Source: Bog-756 sp963841885
GTDB taxonomy: Bacteria; Actinomycetota; Acidimicrobiia; Acidimicrobiales; RAAP-2
DNA length: 64,000 nt
NCBI GenBank assembly: GCA_963841885.1
Contig: CAWJEK010000015.1
Location: 124,001 to 188,000 of the forward strand
Reading direction: 5' to 3'
Shown: piece by piece, positions 38,811 through 48,726 of the stretch
Layout of the letters: each line of letters begins with the position of its first letter
How positions within the stretch are numbered: position 1 is the stretch's first letter
Program-made: the position numbers and the translations under genes
Notes under the pieces: model-generated
Told to the model about the DNA's origin: nothing
The model's database searches: none
The model's input: the letters and a program-made list of their open reading frames with translations, nothing else

Positions 38811-41082
38811 TCAGTGGGAGGTGGGAGGCGGCGGCGGGGGCCACGGGGCCTGCTTGGCCGGCCACGGCGCCTGCGCCGGAGGCCACGGTGCCGCCGGGGG
38901 GACCGGGGGAGCCGATCCGTTGCCGCCGGCCGGTGTCGACGGCGGGGCGTTGTCGGCGACCCGACCTCCGTCAGACGGCGCTGGCGTTGTTGTTGGACGT
39001 CCCGGCGGGCTCCGCCGGCTGGGACGGCTGGGACGCGCCGTGGCCGTTGCCGGTCTCCGACGAGGGCACCGGAGCCGGTGGCGGTGGCTGGTGGGCGATC
39101 GGGGTGCCCGGGGCGTCCGGCCGGCGGGCCGTCGGCGTCTCCGGCGCCGGTCGGCCCGTGCTGGCTCGCCACGAAGATCGGCGGCACGGTCTTCACGCCC
39201 GGCGCGTGCACCGGCCGGCCGTAGGCCGTGTCGACCAGTCGGCCGACCGTCTCGCCGTCGATGGTCTCCTCGTCGAGCAGGGCCCGGGCGACGGCGTCGA
39301 GGCCGCCGCGGTGGCGGGCCAGCACCTCGAGGGCCCGCTGCTCCTGGGCCCGCAGGATCTGCTCGACCTCGTCGTCGATGATCTGGCTGGTGTGCTCCGA
39401 GTAGTCGCGGGTGTGCATGAGGTCCTCGCCCAGGAACACCTGGCCCTGGGAGCCCCAGGCCATGGGCCCGATCTTGTCGCTCATGCCCCACTCGCGGACC
39501 ATCTTGCGGGCGAGCTCGGTGTTGCCGACCAGGTCGTTGGCGGCCCCGGTGGAGAGGTCGCCGTAGACCAGGAGCTCGGCCGCCCGGCCGCCCATGCGCA
39601 CGGCGAGGGAGTCCTCGATGTGCTGGCGGGGGTGGATGTGACGCTCCTCCATCGGGAGCTGCATCGTGACGCCGAGAGCCATGCCCGTCGGCAGGATGGT
39701 GACCTTGTGGACGGGGTCGGCGTCGGGCAGCACGTAGGCGAGCACGGCATGGCCGCCCTCGTGGAAGGCGACCCGCTCCTTCTCGGCGTTCGACAGCACC
39801 AGGCTCTCGCGCCGCTGGCCCATCAGGACCCGGTCACGCGAAGCCTCGAAGTCCTCGTTCTGGATGACCTGGGAGCCCCGTCGCACGGCGTGGAGCGCGG
39901 CCTCGTTGACCAGGTTGGCCAGATCGGCACCGCTCATGCCCGGGCGTGCCGCGGGCCACCTTGCCGAGGTCGACGGTCGGATCGACCCGCTTGTCCTTGC
40001 AGTGGACCTGGAGGATGGGGAGCCGCTCGTCCAGGTCGGGCAGGGGCACGACGATCTGGCGGTCGAACCGGCCCGGACGCAGGATGGCGGCGTCGAGGAT
40101 GTCGGGCCGGTTGGTGGCGGCCATGACCACGATGCCCTCGGTCGGGTCGAAGCCGTCCATCTCGGACAGCATCTGGTTGAGGGTCTGCTCACGCTCGTCG
40201 TGCCCGCCGCCGAGCCCGGCGCCGCGCTTGCGGCCGATGGAGTCGATCTCGTCGATGAAGACGATGGCCGGCGCCTGCTTGCGGGCGGTGGCGAACAGGT
40301 CACGCACCCGGCTGGCGCCGACGCCGACGAACATCTCCATGAAGTCGGAGCCGCTCACGGACATGAAGGGCACACCGGCCTCGCCGGCCACGGCCCGGGC
40401 CAGCAGGGTCTTGCCGGTGCCCGGGGGGCCGACGAGCAGGATCCCCTTGGGGATGCGCGGCGCCGATCTCCTTGAAGCGCGCCGGCGTCTTCAGGAAGTC
40501 GACCACCTCGCTGATCTCGAGCTTCACCCCGTCGTAGCCGGCCACGTCGTCGAACGTGGTCGATGGTCGCTCGGTGGAGTAGAGCTTGGCCTTCGACCGG
40601 CCGATCGACATGATGCTGCCCATCTGCCCCTGGGCCCGTCTGCTGATGAAGTAGAAGATGCCGAGGATGATGGCGAAGGGGATCAGGTACCAGATGATCG
40701 AGACGAGCGGGTTCTGGGTGGTCGTCACCAGCTTGTAGTTGGCACCGAGCGGCTTGAGGGCGGCGAGCTCGGAGTCGATGACCGGGTTGGGGCCGTTCGC
40801 CGTGTACTTGGTGCCGTCGGTGAGCGTGCCGGTGATGACGCCGGAGGACTGGTCGACCGTGGCGGTGGAGACCTGCTTGTCCGACAGCTTGGTGAGGAAG
40901 GTGTTGTACGTGATCTGGGACGTGTTGGCCTTCTGGACCAGACTCGGGACGATGAGGACGGCGACGATGACCAGCATCACGACCACGGACAGGATGATGC
41001 GGTTCCTGTTCTGCCCGACCGGGGACTGGCCCGGTTCGCTCGGGGACGGTCCGCTGGGCACGTTGGGATTGGGCGGGGTCAC
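38811..41082 (-). CDS. ftsH: ATP-dependent zinc metalloprotease FtsH (frameshifted)
   Basis: About 755 residues. N-terminal helix IILSVVVMLVIVAVLIV, periplasmic-side domain, second helix LVSIIWYLIPFAIILGIFYF, AAA+ domain with GPPGTGKTLLARAVAG, VFIDEIDSIGRKRGAGLGG, the SRH region NRPDILDAAILRPGRFDRQI, and the M41 protease with HEGGH zinc site. It degrades membrane and regulatory proteins. Insertions near 40455-40462 and in the CCC at 39939-39941 break the frame; correcting them restores EIGARIPKGILL and RGTPGMSGADLAN. The C-terminal tail is long and Pro-rich. One frame would stop at 38971 after SNNNASAV; a further shift continues to 38811 with PWPPAQAPWPAKQAPWPP. GC-rich third positions favour the longer end. 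The GTG start is six bases after TAGCAT. Confidence 0.9.
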
Positions 41083-41088
41083 GTCTTC

Positions 41089-41094
41089 ATGCTA
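41089..41094 (-). promoter_or_regulatory. -10 element for ftsH (leaderless type)
   Basis: TAGCAT on the minus strand ends six bases before the GTG at 41082, indicating a leaderless ftsH mRNA. Confidence 0.55.
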
Positions 41095-41178
41095 CGCGCC
41101 ACCGGGTGCGGTCGGCGCATCGCCCCCGTCGCGGCCCGCCACCCCGGTGCCACCGGGTGCGATCGGTATCGTGGGGGA

Positions 41179-42098
41179 GTGAGCGACCGGCCCGAACAGG
41201 CGGTGAATGCCGCGGGACCCGGCGCACCACCCCCCACCACCGACGACCACGGACCGGCGGCCGGTCCCGGGCGCGTCCCGCTTCTGCGAGGGGCGACGCC
41301 TCCCTCGGACTCCAGCTCGAAGCGGGGGCGGCACCGGTCGACCGACCGGCCGCCGGGATGTGGTTGCTCTACGCGGCCCTCGGGTTCCTCGGTGGCCAGC
41401 TGCTCGCCGCGCTCCTCGTGGCCATCGCCGCCGCCATCGCCGGGGACTACCACCAGCTCTCGGCGCTGTCCAAGCTCGCCGAGCCCCCCACCTGGTTCGT
41501 CGTGTCCACGCTGTGCGGCCTGTGGGGCGGCTTCCTCGGTGCGGGGGTACTCGCCAGCCGGCTGCGCGGCACTTCGAGCCTGGTCACCGATCTCGGGCTC
41601 CGGTTCCGGTGGATCGACGGGCTCGGGATCCCCATCGGGGTCCTCGGTCAGTACCTGGTGGCGCTGATGTACGTCCCCATCAAGCCCCACGTCCACGATT
41701 TCAGCCAGCGCTTTTCCGCGCCGGCCCAGCGGCTCACGGGCGGCTCCCACGGCACCGGGTACGCCGTGATCGTGGTCGCCACGGTGATCGGCGCACCCTT
41801 CTTCGAGGAGCTCTTCTTCCGGGGTGTGCTGCTGCGGGCCTTCGCCCGGCTCTTCGGCCGGTTCGGCGGCTGGGTCGGGCCCTGCCTGGCGGTGCTGGTC
41901 AGTGGTGTGCTGTTCGGACTGGCCCACGCCGAGTCCCTGCAGCTCCTCGGTCTCGCCACCTTCGGCGTCATCCTCGGGGCCGTCTCCTACCGGACCGGCC
42001 GGCTCGGCATGAACATCGTGGCCCACGCCTCCTTCAACGCGCTGGCGTTGGCCGCGGTCGTCTTTCCCGCCCTGACCGGCGCCCGGGGACTGGTCTGA
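41179..42098 (+). CDS. CPBP-family intramembrane protease (Abi/CAAX type), frameshifted N-terminus
   Basis: The membrane part has about six to eight helices, beginning MWLLYAALGFLGGQLLAALL, and the three CPBP motifs: EE in FFEELFFRGVLLR, the FGLAHAE segment and the final HASFNALAL. These residues form the glutamic intramembrane protease active site. Bacterial members process or degrade membrane peptides, and some regulate quorum or bacteriocin functions; the substrate is unknown. The first ~40 residues (SDRPEQAVNAAGPGAPPPT) are a Pro-rich cytoplasmic tail in another frame; adding one G to the run at 41290-41293 joins it as LRGGDASLG. If that is wrong, an in-frame ATG at 41358 is the fallback start. 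The stop is one base before the next gene's start codon. Confidence 0.8.
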
Positions 42099-42099
42099 C

Positions 42100-44650
42100 G
42101 TGTCGGCCGGGGACTACGCGCACGGCGACCCGGAGGGAGCGACGGCCGTCGACGACGTACCGGGGGACCGGCCACCCGGAGGCGCCCCGGCCGCACGGGC
42201 GGCGGCGACGACCGGCGGCCCCGCGCCGGCCGGGCCGACGGGCCCGGCCCCGTGGTGGGTGCGCCTGACCCGCCGGTCGACGTGGCCCCGGTGGAGCAGT
42301 GCCATCGCCATCCTCGGGGTGATCGTGGTGGTGCTCCTCGAGGTGCACCCCGATCTCATCTTCCTCAACACCACGACGGCCGGGGGTGACACCGGCGCCC
42401 ACGTCGCCCTCCCGAAGTTCATGGAGTCGAACCTGCTCACGCACGGACGGCTGACGGGCTGGGACCCGGGCTGGTACGACGGCTTCCCCCTCTACACCTT
42501 CTACTTCCCACTGCCCGGACTGGTGACGGTCCTGTTCAACGCGGTCGTCAGCTACGACATCGCCTTCAAGCTGGTGACGATCCTCGGCAGCCTCCTCCTG
42601 CCCCTGTGCGCCTGGGCCTTCGGCCGGCTGGCCGGACTGCGGGACCCGGGCCCGGGTTGCCTGGCCGCCGCCACGCTCCCGTTCCTCTTCGAACCCAGCT
42701 TCACCATCTACGGAGGAAACCTGCTCTCGACGATGGCCGGCGAGTTCTCGTTCTCGCTCAGCCTGTCGCTGTCGCTCCTGTTCCTGGGTGTCTTCGCGGC
42801 GGGACTGCGGACCGGCCGCCACCGCGCCCTGGCCGCCGTGCTCTTCGCCGCCACCCTGCTGTGCCACCTGATCCCGGCCCTGTTCGCGGTGGCCGGCGCG
42901 GTCGTGTGGCTGCTCCTCGACGCCGACATCCCGCGGATGGTGTCCGGCGGACTCCGGGCGGCGGCCGCCGGCCGCCGGTGGGTGCGCCGCCTGGCCTGGT
43001 CGGTGGTGGCCGGTCTCCTGGGCTTCGGTCTGGCCGCCTGGTGGCTGTTGCCCTTCGTGATCGAGCAGCCGTACACGACCGACATGGGCTACACCAAGGT
43101 CTTCGGCTACCCCCACCTGCTCTTCCCGGGTTCGGCCCGCTGGGTGCTGATCGCGGACCTGGTGGGCGTCGTGGCCATGGTGGCCCGCCGTAACCGGGTG
43201 GCCCTGTTCCTCGTGGTGATGGGAGGGGTGTCGGCGTTGGCGATGATCGCCGACCCGGCGTCCAAGCTCTACGACGTGCGGTTCCTGCCGCTGTGGTTCC
43301 TCTGCATGTACCTGCTCGCCGGGTACGCGGTGGCCGAGGTCGTCTCGCTCCTGGCCCGATGGTGGCGCCGGCGCCAATTGAACGTGTGGGTCCGGGCCGC
43401 CCGCCGGAGCCTGGGCGGGGTCGACCTGGGGTCCTGGACACCCGGCACCCGGGTGACCAGGTTCCGCCGGCCGGTGCCCCCGGCGGTCTCCGCCGGAGCG
43501 GTGGTCGGGCCGCTGGTCGCCCTGGCGGCCGCGTGCCTCGCCGTGGTGCCCCCACTGGTGCTCCCGGCGACGACCCTGGCCAAGGTGGGGGTGACGGTGG
43601 GCGCCAACCAGCCGAGTGCGTGGGCCGCGTGGAACTACTCGGGCTACGAGGAGAAGCCGGACTACCCCGAGTTCCACGCGGTGATCCAGATGATGGCCGA
43701 CGTCGGCGCCCAGCAGGGGTGTGGACGGGCCATGTGGGAGTACGACCCGTCGCTCAACCGCTTCGGCACCACCGAGTCGCTGATGCTCCTGCCGTATTTC
43801 ACCAACGGTTGCATCGACTCGGAGGAGGGCCTGCTCTTCGAGTCGGCCACCACCACCCCCTTCCACTTCATCGACCAGAACGAACTGTCGCCGAACCCGT
43901 CGAACGCGGTGGTCGGTCTGCCCTACGGCGGACTGGACATCCCCCTGGGCATCGAGCATCTCCAGCAGCTCGGGGTCCGCTATCTGCTCACGTCGTCCAC
44001 CACCGTCCAGAAGGCGGTCGACGCCGATCCCGCGGCCACGCTCATCGGCCAGACCGGGCCCTGGAGCACCAACTACAACGGTGAGGCCCTCGACACCACG
44101 TGGAAGGTGTACCGGATCGCCGACACCCAGCTGGTGGTCCCGCTGACCAACCGGCCGGTCGTGTGGAACGGGGTGGGCGCCGCCCAGTCCAGCTGGCTGG
44201 CCCCGGCCGTCGCCTGGTTCGACGATCCGGCGCGCTGGAACGTCGTGGCCACGGCGGACGGCCCCTCCTCCTGGACGCGGGTGCCGATCGGTGCCACGAC
44301 CGTCGCCGCCGTGCGCGAGCCGTCGACCGTCGTGTCCGACGTGGCCCAGACCGACTCGTCCATCAGCTTCCACGTCGAGCCGGGTGGGTGTGCCGGTCGA
44401 GGTGCGCACCTCCTACTTCCCCAACTGGCACGCCAGCGGGGCCGACGGACCGTGGCGGGCGGCTCCGAACCTGATGGTGGTGGTGCCCACGGATCACGAT
44501 GTGACGCTGACCTACGGCAACGTGCCGGCGGACTACGTCGGACAGGCGCTGACCCTGCTCTCGCTGGCGGCGTGCGTCGTCCTGGCGGTGCTCGGTCGTC
44601 GGGCTGGCCGGGCCCGGCGGCAGCGCCGGGCCGCGGGGGCGACCCGATGA
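42100..44650 (+). CDS. Large polytopic membrane protein, 6-pyruvoyl-tetrahydropterin-synthase-related (GT-C-like), frameshifted near the end
   Basis: About 850 residues with a Pro/Ala N-terminal tail and at least 11 transmembrane helices. Early motif TAGGDTGAHVALPKFMES and then GWDPGWYDGFPLYTFYFPL match the PTPS-related membrane protein family (PF10131), whose GGD..H arrangement resembles GT-C glycosyltransferases using lipid-linked sugars. A C-terminal extracytoplasmic domain (SLNRFGTTESLMLLPYFTNG, YLLTSSTTVQKAVDADP) precedes a final helix LTLLSLAACVVLAVLG. One extra G in the run at 44382-44384 splits the end; correction reads VEPVGVPVEVRTSYFPNWHA and leads to the TGA at 44648-44650. The GTG start is one base after the CPBP stop. 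No enzymatic activity is proven for the family. Confidence 0.75.
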
Positions 44651-45276
44651 GCTACCCGCTCGGCATGTTCCCGCTCTCGACCGTGCTCTTCCCGGAGGCG
44701 GGCCTACCGCTCCACGTGTTCGAGGAGCGGTACCGCACCCTCATGGCCCACTGCCTGGAGGCCGACGGGGAGTTCGGCGTGGTGTTGATCGCCCGGGGTC
44801 CGGAGGTCGGCGGGGGCGACGAGCGGGTCGACGTGGGCACCGTCGCCCGGATCGCCAACGTGGCCGAACTCGACGATGGTCGGATGCTGGTGGTGGCCAC
44901 CGGGGTGCGCCGGGTCCGGGTCGAGGAGTGGCTGCCGGACGGCCCGTACCCGCGGGCGGTCGTGGTCGACCTGCCCGACCGGTCCTGCGCCTGCCGGAGC
45001 GACCTGCTGGCGGGGGCCGAGGCGTCGCTGCGCCGCCTGCGGTCGCTGCTATCCGAGCTCGGTGACGTGCCCGCCCTGCCGCATCGACTGCGGATCTCCG
45101 GCGACCCCGAGGAGGTGGGCTGGCAGCTCTGCGACATGGCCCCGCTCGTCTCCCTGGACCTCCAGCGGTTGCTGGTGGCCGCCGATCTCGAGTCCCGTAT
45201 GCGGCTCCTCGTCGAGCTGTGCGACGCCATGGCCGGCGACGTCGTCGGGCTGCTGTCCGGTGAGGGATCGGCTTAG
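44647..45276 (+). CDS. LON N-terminal-domain protein (substrate-binding domain only)
   Basis: The intact 209-residue protein is a stand-alone LON substrate-binding domain (PF02190): YPLGMFPLSTVLFPEAGLPL, HVFEERYRTLMAHCLE, EFGVVLIARGPEVGGGDE and VGTVARIANVAELDDGRMLV at the N-terminus, and a helical C-terminal part (LDLQRLLVAADLESRMRLLV). There is no AAA+ or protease domain. Such proteins bind unfolded or specific substrates in the cytoplasm; the role is unknown. The ATG overlaps the stop of the polytopic protein (ATGA). A Cys pair (CACRS) lies in the middle. The convergent amidase gene ends 39 bases beyond its stop. Confidence 0.85.
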   Translation: MSYPLGMFPLSTVLFPEAGLPLHVFEERYRTLMAHCLEADGEFGVVLIARGPEVGGGDERVDVGTVARIANVAELDDGRMLVVATGVRRVRVEEWLPDGPYPRAVVVDLPDRSCACRSDLLAGAEASLRRLRSLLSELGDVPALPHRLRISGDPEEVGWQLCDMAPLVSLDLQRLLVAADLESRMRLLVELCDAMAGDVVGLLSGEGSA

Positions 45277-45314
45277 CCGCCACCGCTCCGGGCCCGTCCG
45301 CGTGGCACACGGTC

Positions 45315-46988
45315 TCAGGGCACCTCGCGCTGGACGAGGAACGCGGTGATCCCGTCGGCGAGGCCCTGGGCCGCCTGCTGGCGCCACGCTGGGTGACTCG
45401 ATCAGGGCCGAGTCGGCGGCGTTCGCATGTTGGCGCACTCGATGAGCACCTTGGGGACGGTCGAGAGGTTGAGGCCGCCGAGGTCGTCTCGGGGGTCGAT
45501 GCCGTCCGTGCCGGCGTAGTCCGAGACCGGCTCGCCGGTGACCGCGCCGAAAGCGTCGCGGACGTCGTCACCGAGCAGGTCGGACGGCGCCGACGATGGC
45601 GGCGTTGTCGCTGATGGAGCTGACGACCGGGCAGCGGGACGTCGACGGCGAAGCCCCGGCCGTAGGAGGGGCCGCCGTCGGCATGGATGGAGATGGCGGC
45701 GTCGGAGCCGGCCTCGTTGCCGATGGCGGCCCGGACGTTCACGCACGGGCCGACCCCCGTGTCGGTGGTGCGGGTCAGCACCACGGTGGCGCCGCCCGCC
45801 GTGAGGAGGCCGGCCAGGCGGATGGCCACGTCGAAGTTGAAGGCGTGCTCGGTGTAGCCGTTGACGTCGACGGTGCCGGCCGTGTCGCACGGCTCGGTGA
45901 AGCCGCCACCGTCGATCGGGCGGTCGATGAACGCCGGATCGGCACCGTTGCCCCCGTCGTGGCCGGGATCGATGGTGACGACCTCGCCGACCAGCGGCGG
46001 CACGCTGACCGTGCCGAGGAAGGCGGCGCCCCCGAAGGCGTAGACCCCGCCGTCGGCGAGACCACCCGGTAGCCGGAACCGCGCCGTCGATGGACACCGC
46101 GGCCCGCCGCAGGAGGCCGACCGCCGAGCCGGCGAACGGGGCGCCGAAGCAGAACACGCCCGCCGTCGGCGGCCACCAGCCGGTAGCCGCCCGGTCGGCC
46201 GCGTCCGGTGCCATGCCCGACCACGGGCGACGCCAGGGGCATGTTCCCGGTCGAGCCGCGGAAGGCGGCGTCGCCGAAGGCGAAGACGCCGCCGTCGGAG
46301 GCGACCAGCCAGTAGCCGCCGGCCGTCGGGCGTGGCGGCCATGCCCACGATGGGCCGGTTCAGGGGCTTGCCCGCCCATCGAGCCGTAGAATCCGGCGTC
46401 GCCGAAGGTGAAGACGCCGCCGTCGGAGGCCACCAGCCAGTAGCCGCCGTCCGTCGGGGGTGGCGGCCATGCCCACGACCGGGCGGTCGAGCGGGCTGGC
46501 CGCCCATCGACCCGTAGAAGCCGGCGTCGCCGTAGGCGAAGACCCCGCCGTCGGAGGCGACCAGCCAGTAGCCGCCGCCGTCGGCGGTCGGGGCCATGCC
46601 GACCACGGGCCGGGCCAGGGTCAGGTCGCCGGCGGACCCCTCGAACGGGGCCCCGAAGGCGAAGACACCCCCGTCGCTGGCGGTGAGCCAGTAGCCGTGC
46701 CCGACGGGGTCGGCCGCCGAGGCGACGACCAGGTGGGTGCTGGTCACCGTGCGGGGGCGTCGACGTCGACCGGCGGCCCGTGACCGGCGGTGGGACCCCC
46801 GGCGCGAAGGGCCGGAGCGGTGGGCCGCCGGATCGGCGGCCCGGGCCGATGCCACGGGGGAGGCGGCCACCGTCACGACCGACGGCCGCCGCGACGGCCA
46901 GCAGTCGCGGCCAGCGCCGAGGAGCCCGCGCGGCCGAGCGGAGCCCCTCGACGGGCGGAAGGGTCGCGGGCCGGGTGGTGCGGATCAC
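45315..46988 (-). CDS. Secreted N-acetylmuramoyl-L-alanine amidase with GYWLVASDGG repeats (multiply frameshifted)
   Basis: The N-terminus is a signal peptide split by a frameshift (RRWPRLLAVAAA joined to VTVAASPVASARA). Next come about five repeats of GYWLVASDGGVFAFGDAGFY and GSMGG...RPVVGMAATPDG type (residues ~60-300). The C-terminal amidase_3 domain has the zinc ligands in IDPGHDGG, EHAFNFDVAIRL and SIHADGG, and the catalytic Glu in LIECANM. It cleaves the lactyl-L-Ala bond of peptidoglycan outside the cell; the repeats are probably a wall-binding propeller. Every repeat unit carries one or more single-base indels, so the exact reading is approximate. The GTG at 46988 follows GGAG. The end at TCA 45315-45317 follows LVQREVP. 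Confidence 0.75.
46015..46700 (-). repeat. Tandem coding repeats of the amidase (GYWLVASDGG type)
   Basis: About five diverged DNA repeats of roughly 126 bases encode GYWLxASDGGVFxFG(D)A units. On the plus strand they are recognisable by CAGCCAGTAGCCGCC followed by a copy of GGCGGCCATGCC. Breaks in frame recur at equivalent positions, which suggests alignment error during assembly rather than biology. Confidence 0.6.
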
Positions 46989-47016
46989 CTCCAGATCCTG
47001 CCACGGGGGGCTGGCC

Positions 47017-47022
47017 TAGGAT
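47017..47022 (+). promoter_or_regulatory. -10 element for manB (leaderless type)
   Basis: TAGGAT ends nine bases before the ATG at 47032. It shares 43 bases with the divergent amidase start. Confidence 0.5.
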
Positions 47023-47031
47023 GGGCCGGCC

Positions 47032-48422
47032 ATGGCCTCCCTCTCCCACGTGTTCAAGGCGTACGACATCCGGGGCGTCGTCCCCGATGACCTCAACGCC
47101 CTCCAATTCCGGGCCATCGGCGTGGCCGTCGCCCGGTTCACCGGCGCCCCGACGATCCTGGTGGCCCGGGACATGCGCGAGTCCGGTGTCGAACTGTCCG
47201 AGGCGTTCGCCCTCGGTGCCCGCTCCGAGGGGACCGACGTGGTCGACCTCGGCCTCGCCTCGACCGACATGCTCTACTTCGCGGCCGGCAGCCTGGACGC
47301 CCCCGGGGCGATGTTCACCGCCTCCCACAACCCGGCCCGCTACAACGGGCTGAAGCTCTGCCTGTCCGGTGCCCGACCGATCGGTCGGGACACCGGGCTG
47401 TCCGAGATCCAGGCCACGGCCGAGCAGCTCCTCGACGAGTGGTCGGCGGACGGCCCGCCCGACCCCGACCCGGCCACGCTGGGCGGTCTGGAGCACCGTT
47501 CGGTGGTCGACGCCTACGCCGACCACGTGCGCTCCTTCGTGGACCTCTCGGTCCTGCGCCCGCTCAAGGTGGTGGCCGACACGGCCAACGGGATGGGCGG
47601 CCTCGTGGCCCCCGAGGTCTTCGCCGGGCTGCCGTTCGAGGTCGAGATCCTCTTCCCCGAGCTCGACGGCAACTTCCCCAACCACCCGGCGGACCCGATC
47701 CAGCCCGAGAACCTGGTGGATCTGCAGCGCGTCGTGCTCGACACCGGCGCCGACATCGGTCTCGCCTTCGACGGCGACGCCGACCGGGTGTTCCTCGTCG
47801 ACGAGAAGGCGCAGCCGGTATCGGGCTCGCTCACCACCGCGCTGGTGGCGTCCACCCTGCTCGACAAGAACCCGGGGCCACCGTGCTCTACAACTGCATC
47901 TGCTCCCGGGTGGTCCCCGAGGTCATCGCCGAGAAGGGCGGGGTCGGCGTGCGGACCAAGGTCGGGCACAGCTTCATCAAGCAGGTCATGGCCGAGACCG
48001 GCGCCGTCTTCGGCGGCGAGCACTCGGGTCACTACTACTTCCGGGACAACTACCGGGCCGATTCGGGGATCATCGCCGCCATGCTCGTCCTCGAGCTGCT
48101 GAGCGTGACCGGCAAGCCGCTGTCGGAGCTGCTCGAGCCGTTCAAGCGGTACTCGGCCTCGGGGGAGATCAACACCGAGGTGCCCGACCCGGCCGGGGCG
48201 GTCGAGCTGATGGCCGCCGAGGTCGAGGCGGCGGGCGGCGCCCTCGGGACGGCCGACCGGCTCGACGGACTGACCGTCGACCGGGGCGACTGGTGGTACA
48301 ACCTGCGCCCCTCCAACACCGAGCCGCTGCTCCGACTCAACGTCGAGGCACCGGACGAGGCCGCCTGTGCCGCCCGGGTGGCCGAGGTGCAGGGGGCCAT
48401 CGCCCGCCTGCTCGGCGCCTGA
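47032..48422 (+). CDS. manB: Phosphomannomutase / phosphoglucomutase (frameshifted)
   Basis: About 463 residues of the alpha-D-phosphohexomutase family: active-site Ser in GAMFTASHNPARYNGLK, metal loop AFDGDADRVFLVDE, sugar-binding GGEHSGHYYFRDNY, and phosphate-binding RPSNTEPLLRLNVE. It interconverts mannose-6-phosphate and mannose-1-phosphate for GDP-mannose. The ATG follows a TAGGAT hexamer by nine bases. One G is missing from the run at 47874-47877; with five Gs the text reads KNPGATVLYNCICSR and the frame closes at 48420-48422. Gene order manB, Trm112, SIS isomerase is conserved in actinobacteria, supporting the mannose assignment; glucose-phosphate activity is also likely. Confidence 0.88.
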
Positions 48423-48480
48423 GGGGCACGACCCGACCGTACGACACACCGACTTACCCGACTTCCAGAGAGGATCACCG

Positions 48481-48726
48481 ATGACGCTCGACCCGCTGCT
48501 GATCGAGGTGCTGGCCTGCCCCGAGGACAAGGGCCCACTCCTGTACTTCGCCGATGAGCAGCTGCTCTTCAATCCGCGCCTGCACCGCACCTACCCGGTC
48601 AGGGACGGTATCCCGGTGCTGCTGATCGACGAGGCGACCACGCTCGACGCGGCCGAGGACGAGCGCCTCGCCGCCAAGGCGGCGGCCGGTGGGGCGGTCA
48701 CGACGAGCACAGCCGCCGGGTCATGA
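48481..48726 (+). CDS. Trm112 family protein
   Basis: The intact 81-residue protein has the Trm112p-like motif LLIEVLACPEDKGPLLYF, a single-Cys zinc-ribbon remnant, and IPVLLIDEAT near the middle. In eukaryotes and archaea Trm112 activates methyltransferases; in actinobacteria small stand-alone members sit between phosphomannomutase and the SIS isomerase, with unknown role. The ATG at 48481 follows GAGAGGATCACCG, a good ribosome-binding site. Its stop overlaps the ATG of the next gene (ATGA). The C-terminus is an Ala/Thr tail (AAGGAVTTSTAAGS). Confidence 0.85.
   Translation: MTLDPLLIEVLACPEDKGPLLYFADEQLLFNPRLHRTYPVRDGIPVLLIDEATTLDAAEDERLAAKAAAGGAVTTSTAAGS

Noticed and set aside
46015..46700. 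CRISPR-like regularly spaced repeats
   Set aside because: The units are long (about 126 bp), diverged and coding for the amidase repeat; there are no unique spacers or cas genes.
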